Shown here piece by piece: positions 48,197 to 56,858 of a stretch of DNA of 64,000 bases; positions within the stretch are counted from its first letter, which is position 1, and each line of letters begins with the position of its first letter. The translations under genes and the position numbers were made by a program. This stretch comes from Aliidiomarina maris (GTDB taxonomy: Bacteria > Pseudomonadota > Gammaproteobacteria > Enterobacterales > Alteromonadaceae). Location: contig NZ_PIPK01000001.1 in NCBI RefSeq assembly GCF_003987335.1, positions 124,001 through 188,000 of the forward strand, given 5' to 3'. The notes beneath the pieces are model-generated. The model searched no databases. It saw only the letters and a list, made by a program, of their open reading frames with translations, and was not told where the DNA came from.

Positions 48197-49438
48197 TCAC
48201 TCGTATCGTAAAGCTTGTGCTGGCTGCACGCGCGACGCACGCCAGGCGGGATATAAAGTTGCCATCAAAGTTAGGGCGACCGCGAGCCCTGCAATCGCGG
48301 CGACTTGGCTCACATGCATTAAAAACGGTAAGCCTTGGCCATCGGTATACAGCATAATTTGCAGCCCCAGTAAGTTCATGATTGGATTTAGACCAAACGT
48401 CAAGGCGATGCCCAACAAAACCCCAACCAATGCACCGGTGAGACCGCTGGCGGCTCCTTGCACCATTAACATGGCATAGACCTGCCCACGGCTAAGGCCC
48501 AGGGTTTGTAATATAGCAATATCATACCGCTTATCATGAATGACCATCACCAGAGCAGACACCACGTTAAATGCAGCAACCATAACCACCATTGCCAACA
48601 TAAATAGCATCATGCCTTTTTCCATGCGCACCGCGTCAAACAGGCGCCCATAACGCTCACTCCATTCGGTTACTTGCAAACTTTGCTGCGGGCTTATTTG
48701 CTGACGTAAATGGCTTGCCACCCGCTGAGCGGCGAATGCATCATCCAGATATAGGCGAATTCCTCCCACTGCACCTTGCGGGTAGCGCAATAAGCGTGCG
48801 ACATCGTCTGCATGGGCAATCGCCAGTTGACGGTCGATGTCGGCGCCCACCTCAAATAAGCCGATGACGCGAAACATACGCTGCGCAGGCATCACGCCTG
48901 CGGGGGTAAACTGACCGCCACTAGCCGCCACCAAGCGCACCTGCTCGCCCACCTGCACGTCTAACTGGTACGCAAGGGGCCGCCCAAGAATCACGCCAAA
49001 TTCACCAGCTTGCAGATCGCTAAATTGCCCGCGCACCATATGTTGGGTGACTTGGTTATATGCCGATTCATACTCAGGGTACAAACCTTGCAACATCACA
49101 GCGCTTAATTGTCCGCGCCCTTGCAGTAAACTTTCGACCTGCACAAAAGGCGCACTATGGCGCACTTGGCGTGGATACACCAAGTCTTGCTGGGTAGCCT
49201 GCCAGTCCTCTAACGGCGCGCCGTCTGTGCCCTGCACCGTAACTTGCGGTACCACACCTAGTATGCGATTTTTAAGCTCATTTTCGAAACCGTTCATCAC
49301 TGACGTCACCACAATCAACGCGGCCACGCCTATCATGATACCTATCAATGAAAAGCGCTGAATAAAGCGAGTGAATGCAGAACCTTGTCGACTCCGGCTA
49401 TAGCGCAAACCAATAAAAAGCGCCGCAGGTTGAAACAT
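48197..49438 (-). CDS. lolC: Lipoprotein-releasing ABC transporter permease LolC
   Basis: A 413-residue permease with the family start MFQPAALFIGLRYSR, the first helix with IGIMIGVAALIVVTSVMNGF, a periplasmic domain, and three C-terminal helices (ATLYPAWRASRVQPAQALRYE). The start is the ATG with AGGTG 7 bases upstream; it aligns with E. coli LolC, whereas the longer frame does not. It is the first gene of lolCDE and is divergent from the PilZ-like gene. Confidence 0.95.
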   Translation of the reverse strand: MFQPAALFIGLRYSRSRQGSAFTRFIQRFSLIGIMIGVAALIVVTSVMNGFENELKNRILGVVPQVTVQGTDGAPLEDWQATQQDLVYPRQVRHSAPFVQVESLLQGRGQLSAVMLQGLYPEYESAYNQVTQHMVRGQFSDLQAGEFGVILGRPLAYQLDVQVGEQVRLVAASGGQFTPAGVMPAQRMFRVIGLFEVGADIDRQLAIAHADDVARLLRYPQGAVGGIRLYLDDAFAAQRVASHLRQQISPQQSLQVTEWSERYGRLFDAVRMEKGMMLFMLAMVVMVAAFNVVSALVMVIHDKRYDIAILQTLGLSRGQVYAMLMVQGAASGLTGALVGVLLGIALTFGLNPIMNLLGLQIMLYTDGQGLPFLMHVSQVAAIAGLAVALTLMATLYPAWRASRVQPAQALRYE

Positions 49439-49526
49439 ATAATTACACCTGTTCAAGGTTGTCTAGCTACAGTAAAGTAGTGCAGCATAAAGATTATCGA
49501 CCATTGCCACAACTGGGAATATGCGA

Positions 49527-50183
49527 ATGAGCGCCGATCACGACACCACAAGCAACAACCAAGCCGCTATGATGGCGCAATACCAAGACTACTACGCGGT
49601 GCGTGAAGGCTTGGATATCAATATTGTGCCCCTCGCTGCAGACGCAATGATACCCAGTCAGGCAGACTTCGCCCAACACGCACCCGCGGTATTTAAACTC
49701 GCCAGTGAACTGCAAGTCGTCGATGCGTCCGCCATTGCGCAACTGCGCGGTTTAGGTGACGCAGCCAAAGTCATTAGTGACGTGCTGAATCAGCAAAATC
49801 GCAAATTGACGGCTCTTTTGGGCTACTTACTGCGTAATGAAGACGACCCCGACCATCGTTTTCAAGCCTTTGAATACGGCGGTGCTGGCATAGGCTTTAA
49901 CAACCAAACTGCATTAGCTATTGGGCAGTGGGTGGAAATAAAGATATTTTTACCGGCCGAGTCGGCAGCGATTTATTGCCTGGGCCAAGTGTGTAGCTGT
50001 GAACCGGCTGCATCCGCAACATCGGCACCCACGGCGCAAACATCAGAGCCTGAGTACCAAATTAAAGTTCTCTTTCAGCGTATCGAAGACTCTGACCGCG
50101 AGTTGTTAATTCGCGCCAGTATGCACGCGCAAACACGGTTATTAAAAAAACGTGCAAACGAGCGCAACGAGTCGCCGCAGTAG
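49527..50183 (+). CDS. PilZ-like domain protein
   Basis: A 218-residue soluble protein. Residues about 114-185 look like a PilZ beta-barrel (EYGGAGIGF in place of the usual DxSxxG, then GQWVEIKIFLP), while the upstream RxxxR motif is not obvious, so c-di-GMP binding is doubtful. A low-complexity Ala/Ser/Thr stretch interrupts the domain near residue 160. The start is the ATG with GGGA 8 bases upstream, two codons after another ATG. It lies between lolC and mfd. Confidence 0.55.
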   Translation: MSADHDTTSNNQAAMMAQYQDYYAVREGLDINIVPLAADAMIPSQADFAQHAPAVFKLASELQVVDASAIAQLRGLGDAAKVISDVLNQQNRKLTALLGYLLRNEDDPDHRFQAFEYGGAGIGFNNQTALAIGQWVEIKIFLPAESAAIYCLGQVCSCEPAASATSAPTAQTSEPEYQIKVLFQRIEDSDRELLIRASMHAQTRLLKKRANERNESPQ

Positions 50184-50307
50184 CAAGCCATATTGCGCTT
50201 AATTTGCTACACTGTCGCAGCTTCACCGCGGCATCATCGCGGTTGGATGAAAGCATTGAATCATTCGTCATTTTAGTTATCTGGACCGAAAAGAGCACCC
50301 AGCATTC

Positions 50308-53300
50308 ATGGCAGCCACATCTCCGTTTAACGTTGTAGCAGTGCCCGCCCAGCAACAAGACACCACTTGGCGGGACTTGCATGGAAGTAGTAGCGCATTG
50401 GCGTTGGCAAAACTAGCCGAGCAACAACCGCGCCGCATTCTTTTGATTACCGAAGACGCCCCAACGGCGTATCGTCTCGAGCAAGAAATTCGCTTTTTTA
50501 CTCCCGCGTTGGCCGAGCACGTTAGTGTGTTTCCGGATTGGGAAACCTTGCCCTACGATAATTTTTCACCGCATCAAGATATTATTTCCGAGCGTTTACG
50601 GGTTTTAGCCAAACTACCGGAAAGCCAGCAAGGTGTTTTAATCGTATCCCTCAATAGCCTATTGCATCGCATTGCGCCGCCCAGTTATGTACAAGGCCAG
50701 GCATTTATTTTAGCCAAAGGCGAGCATAAGCCTTTGGAAACATTTCGCCGCCAGCTCGAACAAGCAGGCTATCGCGCCGTCAATCAAGTGATGGAACATG
50801 GTGAGTACAGCGTACGCGGGTCTATCATGGACCTCTACCCCATGGGCAGTGACCAGCCGTTCCGAATTGATTACTTTGACGATGAGATCGACAGTATTCG
50901 CCCCTTCGATGTGGAAACCCAGCGCTCTGAAAGCCCGATTGACAGTGTGCAGCTGTTGCCGGCCCACGAGTTTCCAACCAACGAAGCCGGCATTGAAGTG
51001 TTTCGGCGTCAGTTTCGCGAGCGTTTTGAAGCCCAAACTGCGCGTGAATCTATCTATCAGCAAGTCAGTCAAGGTAGCTGGCCAGCGGGTATTGAATATT
51101 ACCTGCCACTATTTTTCGAACAGACTGCGACCTTATTTGATTACCTGCCAGATGATGTCCTGTTAGTCACGCAAGGCGATCTACAGCACCATCTGCAACG
51201 GCTTTGGCACGACATCGAGTATCGCTACGAGGACCGCCGCTGGGACAAAAACCGCCCACTGCTTGAGCCTGGGCTGCTATTTATGCGTGCAGAAACTCTG
51301 AACGCAGAGCTCAAAAGCCGGCCGCGGATTCGAATTCATACGCCGGAAGGTACGCGCCAACCGGGACCGGTTAATTTTAACACCAAAGCGGTCACTGGCA
51401 TCCAAATTGAGCATAAGGCCAGCGAGCCCCTGGCGGCACTTAAAGCGTTGCATGACAAAGCCTTGCGTCAAGGCGAGCGAGTTTTATTTACTGTCGAATC
51501 CAAAGGACGACGTGAAAGCTTGTTAGAGTTGTTAGGCCGGGTACGCATTCATCCGCAGGTGGTGAATAACTTTGCAGAATTTTTAGACAGCGACATGACC
51601 TGTGCCATTGTCACCAGTAGCGTTGCCCATTCATTCTTTGCCAAAGACGATAACCAAAAAATATGGGTGTTGACGGAAGCCGAGTTGCTTGGTGCCAAAA
51701 TAACCCAGCGACGTCGGCAGGATAAGCGCCAGAATAACAACGCTGACGCGATGATTAAGAACTTGGCTGAGTTGTCGATTGGCCAGCCAGTGGTGCATCT
51801 AGACCACGGCGTTGGGCGTTATCAAGGGCTGACGACGATTAACGCTGCTGGTACTGACACCGAATTCGTGAGTATTGAATACGCACAGAAAGCCAAATTA
51901 TTTGTCCCTGTCGCGGCATTGCATTTGATTAGCCGCTACAGCGGTGGCGAATCGGACCATGCGCCACTCAACAAACTAGGCAACGACAGCTGGGAAAAAG
52001 CCAAGCAAAAGGCGGCCGAAAAAGTCCGCGATGTCGCGGCAGAATTACTTGCCGTGTACGCCAAACGTGAATCGCGCCCTGGTTATGCATTTCAAGTCAA
52101 TGACGCTGACCATGCCCGCTTTGCCGACGGCTTCGGCTTCACCGAAACCGATGACCAAATGCAAGCAATTCAAGCTGTGCTGGATGACATGCGCGCACCC
52201 CGCGCCATGGACCGCTTAGTCTGTGGTGACGTTGGTTTTGGTAAAACCGAAGTCGCCATGCGCGCGGCATTCACCGCAGTTAACGACAATAAACAGGTAG
52301 CGGTGCTGGTGCCAACAACGTTGCTGGCCCAACAACACTATGAAAACTTCCGCGACCGGTTTGCCGACTGGCCTGTGCGTGTTGAAGTGTTGTCGCGTTT
52401 TCGCACAGCCAAGCAAACCAACGCGGTACTGCAAGATCTGGCTGACGGTAAAGTCGATATCGTGATTGGTACCCACAAATTGCTGCAAAACGACATCGTA
52501 TTTAAAGATTTAGGCTTACTGGTGGTCGATGAAGAGCACCGTTTTGGCGTGCGCCAAAAGGAAAAAATTAAGCGTTTGCGCGCCGAAGTCGACATTCTGA
52601 CCTTAACCGCAACGCCGATACCGCGCACCTTAAATATGGCGATGAATGGTATTCGCGATTTATCGATTATCTCTACCCCACCGGCCAAGCGTTTAGCGGT
52701 AAAAACCTTTGTGCGCGAATTCGATAAAGCCACTGTGCGCGAAGCGATTCTGCGTGAAACTTTGCGCGGTGGACAGGTGTATTTTCTACATAATAATGTG
52801 GAGAGCATCGATAAAACCGCTGCCATGTTAGCCGAGTTAGTGCCAGAAGCGCGTATCACGACAGCCCATGGCCAAATGAATGAACGCGAACTTGAACGCA
52901 TTATGGCGGACTTTTATCACCAGCGTTTCAACGTCTTAGTGTGTACCACCATTATCGAAACCGGTATCGACATTCCGACAGCCAACACCATCATTATGGA
53001 TCGCGCTGATCACTTAGGTTTGGCGCAGCTTCACCAACTGCGTGGTCGCGTGGGTCGCTCTCATCATCAGGCTTACGCGTATTTGCTTACGCCACATCCT
53101 AAACGTATGACCAAAGACGCCGTAAAACGCTTAGAAGCCATCGCACAGCTAGAAGATTTAGGTGCGGGCTTTGTGTTAGCCACCCATGACCTCGAAATTC
53201 GTGGTGCCGGTGAGTTGCTCGGTGACGACCAAAGCGGGCAAATAGAAAGTATCGGCTTTAGTCTATATATGGACATGCTGGATGAAGCCGTGAAGGCGTT

Positions 53301-53781
53301 AAAAGAAGGCAAAGAGCCGAGTATTGACCTATTGTTACGCCAGCAAACTGAAATCGAATTGCGCATACCGGCGCTGCTGCCAAGTGATTATATTGCGGAC
53401 GTGAATACTCGTTTGAGCCTGTACAAACGCATTGCAGGGGCCGAGTCTGAAGCGGCACTGGAAGACCTGCAAATCGAAATGATTGACCGCTTCGGCCTGC
53501 TTCCAGACGCAGCGAAGCACTTAATCCGTATCAGCGAGTTGCGCCTGTTAGCCGCACCAATTGGGGTGCGTAAAATTGAAGTTGGCCCACAGGGTGGGCA
53601 TATCGAATTCAATCAGAATGCCAATATCGATCCAAGCCGGATTATCACCATGTTGCAACGCGAACCTCAAGTATTCGCGATGGACGGGCCGACACGCTTA
53701 AAGGTCAAGTCTGGGGTTGAAGATACTCATTCACGCATTAAGCTGATACAGTCAGTGTTACAAGAGCTGCGCGCAGCCTAA
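50308..53781 (+). CDS. mfd: Transcription-repair coupling factor
   Basis: A 1157-residue Mfd (E. coli: 1148). The UvrB-homology N-terminus, the RNA-polymerase-interacting domain (HLDHGVGRYQGL) and the RecG-like helicase core are present: Walker A GDVGFGKTEVAMRA, VDEEHRFG, TATPIPRTLNMA and RGRVGRSHHQAYAYLL. It displaces stalled RNA polymerase and recruits UvrA. csiV follows 12 bases downstream. Confidence 0.98.
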   Translation: MAATSPFNVVAVPAQQQDTTWRDLHGSSSALALAKLAEQQPRRILLITEDAPTAYRLEQEIRFFTPALAEHVSVFPDWETLPYDNFSPHQDIISERLRVLAKLPESQQGVLIVSLNSLLHRIAPPSYVQGQAFILAKGEHKPLETFRRQLEQAGYRAVNQVMEHGEYSVRGSIMDLYPMGSDQPFRIDYFDDEIDSIRPFDVETQRSESPIDSVQLLPAHEFPTNEAGIEVFRRQFRERFEAQTARESIYQQVSQGSWPAGIEYYLPLFFEQTATLFDYLPDDVLLVTQGDLQHHLQRLWHDIEYRYEDRRWDKNRPLLEPGLLFMRAETLNAELKSRPRIRIHTPEGTRQPGPVNFNTKAVTGIQIEHKASEPLAALKALHDKALRQGERVLFTVESKGRRESLLELLGRVRIHPQVVNNFAEFLDSDMTCAIVTSSVAHSFFAKDDNQKIWVLTEAELLGAKITQRRRQDKRQNNNADAMIKNLAELSIGQPVVHLDHGVGRYQGLTTINAAGTDTEFVSIEYAQKAKLFVPVAALHLISRYSGGESDHAPLNKLGNDSWEKAKQKAAEKVRDVAAELLAVYAKRESRPGYAFQVNDADHARFADGFGFTETDDQMQAIQAVLDDMRAPRAMDRLVCGDVGFGKTEVAMRAAFTAVNDNKQVAVLVPTTLLAQQHYENFRDRFADWPVRVEVLSRFRTAKQTNAVLQDLADGKVDIVIGTHKLLQNDIVFKDLGLLVVDEEHRFGVRQKEKIKRLRAEVDILTLTATPIPRTLNMAMNGIRDLSIISTPPAKRLAVKTFVREFDKATVREAILRETLRGGQVYFLHNNVESIDKTAAMLAELVPEARITTAHGQMNERELERIMADFYHQRFNVLVCTTIIETGIDIPTANTIIMDRADHLGLAQLHQLRGRVGRSHHQAYAYLLTPHPKRMTKDAVKRLEAIAQLEDLGAGFVLATHDLEIRGAGELLGDDQSGQIESIGFSLYMDMLDEAVKALKEGKEPSIDLLLRQQTEIELRIPALLPSDYIADVNTRLSLYKRIAGAESEAALEDLQIEMIDRFGLLPDAAKHLIRISELRLLAAPIGVRKIEVGPQGGHIEFNQNANIDPSRIITMLQREPQVFAMDGPTRLKVKSGVEDTHSRIKLIQSVLQELRAA

Positions 53782-53793
53782 GAGGATTGAACA

Positions 53794-55086
53794 TTGCAAC
53801 TACACACATCAACGATGAAACCAACACGACAAAAGACGCGCGGTTTTAGCGCGATAGCAGCGGCATTACTGGCCAGTGTCGCAGTAGCACCAGTCACTGC
53901 GAATGATCGTGTCGGAGCTGACTTGCGCTGGTTTGAAGTCGAAGTTTTGGTGTTCAAACAGACACCTCAATTTCATAGTGACGAAGAAGCCTTTGCGTTG
54001 CCATTGCGCCCTATTGCACTCACCCGTCAGGACGATTTACTCACCCCGCTACGCTCGCAGCAACTTGCGCGGAATTTACCGTCTAGCCTAGCTGGCTTAG
54101 CCCAGCCGTGCTTACCCGCTTCGCCGCATCTCTCCGACTTCGGTTTGCCTGAAATACCGCTTACCCGCCCGGTAGCAGAACGCGATAGCTGGATGACTTC
54201 AGCAGACAACCAAAATACAAGCGAACACCTAAGCCAGCGCTTAGAAGGCGAATCGTTGTGCTTTAGTGAAGGTGAAGGTGAAACTGGGTTGGTGAACCCT
54301 TGGTACCGTGACCCCAACGCGCCCCAGCCTCGCGGCCCTCGTGAAGTAGCGGATGTCATTATTGAGGGTGAAGGTGGCGACATGCTACGCACCCGAAGCC
54401 CATTTTTGCTCGGCAGCGAGAGTTTTGAACTAACGAGTTTACGCAACCGATTACAAAACCAAAGTGGCAAGACCATGCTGTTGCACACCACATGGCGCCA
54501 GCCAGTAATGAATCGTAACCAAGGGCGTAAAGTACGTTTATTCGGCGGCCAGAATTTCAGTCAAGATTACGATTACTTAGGCTTTGCTAAACCACAGCCC
54601 GCCTCACAGTCGTCCTGGGATGATTTTGAGCCGAATACAGATCGACTTCAAGTCGGCGTACAGCAAGGACCGCTCGAGTCCATTGACCAGTTACTACGAG
54701 CTATCGACGCGGGGGCCGAGCCATTCTCTCGTCCTGACACCCAAGCCATGTCATTGCCGGAACGTCCCCAACGAACACCGGCCAATATACCCCAGGACGT
54801 GTGGGAATTTGATGGCTTAATGCATATTTACTTAGTCGGTAATTTCTTGCATATCGATGGTGAGTTCAATTTACGTGAAGAAGTAGAGATACCGCTGCAA
54901 GCTACGTCGTTAGAAGCCCAAGCCGAAGCTGCTTTACGCGACGAATCTGCCGTTGAGCCTTTTTTACGTGGGTATTATTTCAGCCAGTTGCGCCGGGTAA
55001 TCAGCCATGAAACTCATTACTTTGACCACCCTCACTTTGGCGTGGTGGTACAAATTCGACGTACCGATTTATCCTCACGTCGTTAA
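53794..55086 (+). CDS. csiV: Peptidoglycan-binding protein CsiV family
   Basis: A 430-residue exported protein. A signal peptide (basic TRQKTRG, hydrophobic core, cleavage near TAN-DR) precedes RWFEVEVLVFKQ. The C-terminal VWEFDGLMHIYLVGNFLHIDGEFNLR and SRRVISHETHYFDHPHFGV-type end match CsiV, which in Vibrio cholerae acts through LpoA and PBP1A. It is much longer than the Vibrio protein because of a central Pro/Ser-rich region. AGAGGA stands 7 bases before a TTG, whereas the ATG seven codons later has no ribosome site, so TTG is used. It probably shares a transcript with mfd. Confidence 0.85.
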   Translation: MQLHTSTMKPTRQKTRGFSAIAAALLASVAVAPVTANDRVGADLRWFEVEVLVFKQTPQFHSDEEAFALPLRPIALTRQDDLLTPLRSQQLARNLPSSLAGLAQPCLPASPHLSDFGLPEIPLTRPVAERDSWMTSADNQNTSEHLSQRLEGESLCFSEGEGETGLVNPWYRDPNAPQPRGPREVADVIIEGEGGDMLRTRSPFLLGSESFELTSLRNRLQNQSGKTMLLHTTWRQPVMNRNQGRKVRLFGGQNFSQDYDYLGFAKPQPASQSSWDDFEPNTDRLQVGVQQGPLESIDQLLRAIDAGAEPFSRPDTQAMSLPERPQRTPANIPQDVWEFDGLMHIYLVGNFLHIDGEFNLREEVEIPLQATSLEAQAEAALRDESAVEPFLRGYYFSQLRRVISHETHYFDHPHFGVVVQIRRTDLSSRR

Positions 55087-55109
55087 TTAAGCACGTGCAT
55101 GTAGAACAA

Positions 55110-55138
55110 AAAAAACGCTTCATAACGAAGCGTTTTTT
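55110..55138. terminator. Bidirectional terminator between csiV and the zinc lipoprotein gene
   Basis: A perfect 12-bp stem AAAAAACGCTTC/GAAGCGTTTTTT with an ATAAC loop. It has a T6 run on the plus strand after csiV and, through the A-run, on the minus strand for the convergent gene. Confidence 0.93.
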
Positions 55139-55166
55139 ATTTTACAGCATGCTTTAGTTTACACTA

Positions 55167-56546
55167 TTAATGGCTGTGGCCAGTGTCTTCTTCCGTAAAG
55201 CCCAACCAGATTAAACCGCCCGGTGCAAAGTCAAGCTCATGGGTAGCAAGCACTTCACCATCGTGCAGGTCAACCACCACAATCGCGTTCTGCTCAGCAT
55301 CGCTAATATATGCTTGATGGTTCACCGCGCTAACGGTCATTGCCGCGCCGCCATCGTGCAGATGCTCAAGTACTTCAAAATGGCTTTGAATTGCGTACGG
55401 GTAGTCTGCATGGTCTGCGTCCGGACGCAAGCGCACGACAGTCAAATGACCGGTGTCATCTAAAATCGCAAAACGATTACCTGAATAGTTAAATGCAACA
55501 CTGACAATGGCTGCGTCACTGTCTTCTGTGCGCCAATCAAGGGCTACCATGGCAGGCTCTGCCGCATCCGCATCAACCAGTACCAAATCGTTACCAGCTC
55601 GGCCAATAAAGATATTGTGTGCCTGATGTGCCCAGACTGAGCCAACACGGCCAGCTAAACCGTCAAAGTTAGCGACTTTAATCGCTTCAAAGTCAGCATG
55701 GTCATGGTCGTGTGAGTGGCTGTGTTCATGCTCATCTTCGGTAATCAATAAGATGCCGTCCGTACAACCGAATGCCACACTGTGCTCATTAATGGCGCTG
55801 CCGTGTAGGCCTGGGCATGGCGTTTCGAAGCGCTGTACAAAGTCATAATGATCGTCATGACGGCTGTACACTTCCACAAACTCAGGCAGCGTGCCTTCAC
55901 TTGATGCTTCACGGAAGGTGGTAAATAAGTGATCACCACGAACTTCTGCTGCACCGTGCATATTGATAGCAAGCTCTAAGCTAGCTACTACGCGCTCTTC
56001 ACTGATGCTATGGTCAGAAATGACATCGATGCTTGAGGCGATACCACTGCTGCCATCATAGAATACGGCACCGCGGTTTAAGTAGTAGTCGTAGTGAGTA
56101 GGACGTTCACCAGATAAGCTGAAGCTCAACAGTTCTGGCGCGTTGGTGTGAAAATGGCTGTGGTCACCATGGGCTTCTGTCTCAAAGCCACTATCAAGAA
56201 AACGTACAGCGCCTTGGTCGCGTTGCACCAACAGTGCGTAACGCTGGCCTGGGCTCGCGTAAACTGCGCTGGTGAAGCCTAAGTCGAAACTATCCAGGCT
56301 GCTACTTTCTTCCAGGTCATAAACGACCGCAGTGTCACCCGCGCCATTCAAGATAACGAGGCGACCCGTCGCGCTACCGTGGTCGTGATCGTGGTCATGG
56401 CCGTGATCATGATCGTGGTCGTGGTCGTGGTCATGACCATGATCGTGACCATGGTCCGGATCGACATCGATGCTGGTGTCACATGCACTTAAAGCTAATA
56501 CTGAGGTTATCGCTAGCGCCAAACTGGCAAACTTAAACTTAGTCAT
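55167..56546 (-). CDS. His-rich zinc-binding lipoprotein, beta-propeller, AztD-like
   Basis: A 459-residue lipoprotein with signal peptide and lipobox LSAC (Cys22). It is followed by a stretch of alternating His, Asp and Gly (about residues 31-56, more than ten histidines) and then repeats of beta-propeller type. A second His-rich insertion (EHEHSHSHDHDHADF) lies inside the propeller, and the C-terminus ends TGHSH. This suits binding and buffering of zinc in the periplasm and resembles the zinc chaperone AztD, but no aztABC transporter is nearby. Two Zur-like boxes lie upstream. The ATG with AGAGAG upstream was chosen over an in-frame extension. Confidence 0.75.
   Translation of the reverse strand: MTKFKFASLALAITSVLALSACDTSIDVDPDHGHDHGHDHDHDHDHDHGHDHDHDHGSATGRLVILNGAGDTAVVYDLEESSSLDSFDLGFTSAVYASPGQRYALLVQRDQGAVRFLDSGFETEAHGDHSHFHTNAPELLSFSLSGERPTHYDYYLNRGAVFYDGSSGIASSIDVISDHSISEERVVASLELAINMHGAAEVRGDHLFTTFREASSEGTLPEFVEVYSRHDDHYDFVQRFETPCPGLHGSAINEHSVAFGCTDGILLITEDEHEHSHSHDHDHADFEAIKVANFDGLAGRVGSVWAHQAHNIFIGRAGNDLVLVDADAAEPAMVALDWRTEDSDAAIVSVAFNYSGNRFAILDDTGHLTVVRLRPDADHADYPYAIQSHFEVLEHLHDGGAAMTVSAVNHQAYISDAEQNAIVVVDLHDGEVLATHELDFAPGGLIWLGFTEEDTGHSH
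56379..56456 (-). repeat. In-frame hexamer repeat encoding the His-Asp tract
   Basis: A run of near-identical 6-base units (CATGAC/CACGAC variants) codes for the His/Asp/Gly tract. The period is two codons, so unit gain or loss would keep the frame and change the number of histidines. Confidence 0.7.
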
Positions 56547-56662
56547 CGTTAAGACTCTCTGGTTACTTTTAGTTTTCAATCAGATAGTGTCGCCTATTGA
56601 AATAGGCTGTAATTCGTCGTGTTGCGAACGCGCAAATCAGGGGCGGCAACTTGGCAATGTTG

Positions 56663-56675
56663 GTTACAATATAAC
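56663..56675 (-). promoter_or_regulatory. Zur-like box 1
   Basis: GTTACAATATAAC matches the enterobacterial Zur core GTTATANTATAAC in all but one base. It is centred 27 bases from a second box and lies before the His-rich lipoprotein gene, so zinc-dependent repression is predicted. Confidence 0.65.
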
Positions 56676-56689
56676 ATCACAATAGTAAT

Positions 56690-56702
56690 GTTATACCATA
56701 AC
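56690..56702 (-). promoter_or_regulatory. Zur-like box 2
   Basis: GTTATACCATAAC differs from the Zur core by one base and is preceded by AAT, as in the extended consensus. Two near-perfect sites in 40 bases make a chance match unlikely. Confidence 0.65.
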
Positions 56703-56808
56703 ACAAGCAATGAAAACCCTTGTTCACCGATTCAGTCTGTTGACTCAACGCAGGCAGAAAATTATGACGGGGCATTCACCCCAATAGGTAGGAACTAAAC
56801 AAGGCGCA

Positions 56809-56835
56809 GGTAATGGGCGCACCACGTCCATTACC
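56809..56835 (-). terminator. Possible weak terminator after the asnB-like gene
   Basis: An 8-bp stem GGTAATGG/CCATTACC with an 11-base loop lies 24 bases past the asnB-like stop. On the minus strand it is followed by TGCGCCTTGTTTAG, a poor T-run, so termination would be weak or factor-dependent. Confidence 0.35.
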
Positions 56836-56858
56836 CGCGTACAACGACTTAACTAGAT

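Larger units (their letters stand above)
56547..56858. other. Intergenic region between asnB-like gene and zinc lipoprotein
   Basis: 312 bases with no gene. It holds two Zur-like boxes about 115-155 bases before the lipoprotein start, a possible weak terminator for the asnB-like operon at 56809-56835, and otherwise nothing recognisable. Confidence 0.6.

Noticed and set aside
50226-50244. Hairpin ACCGCG/CGCGGT between the PilZ-like gene and mfd
   Set aside because: Six-bp stem without a T-run; not enough to call a terminator or a leader element.
52338-52901. 187-codon minus-strand frame inside mfd
   Set aside because: Lies wholly opposite conserved helicase motifs of mfd and its product shows no family features.
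56379-56456. CRISPR-like short repeats
   Set aside because: The repeats are 6 bases, contiguous, without spacers, and lie in frame within the His-rich lipoprotein gene.
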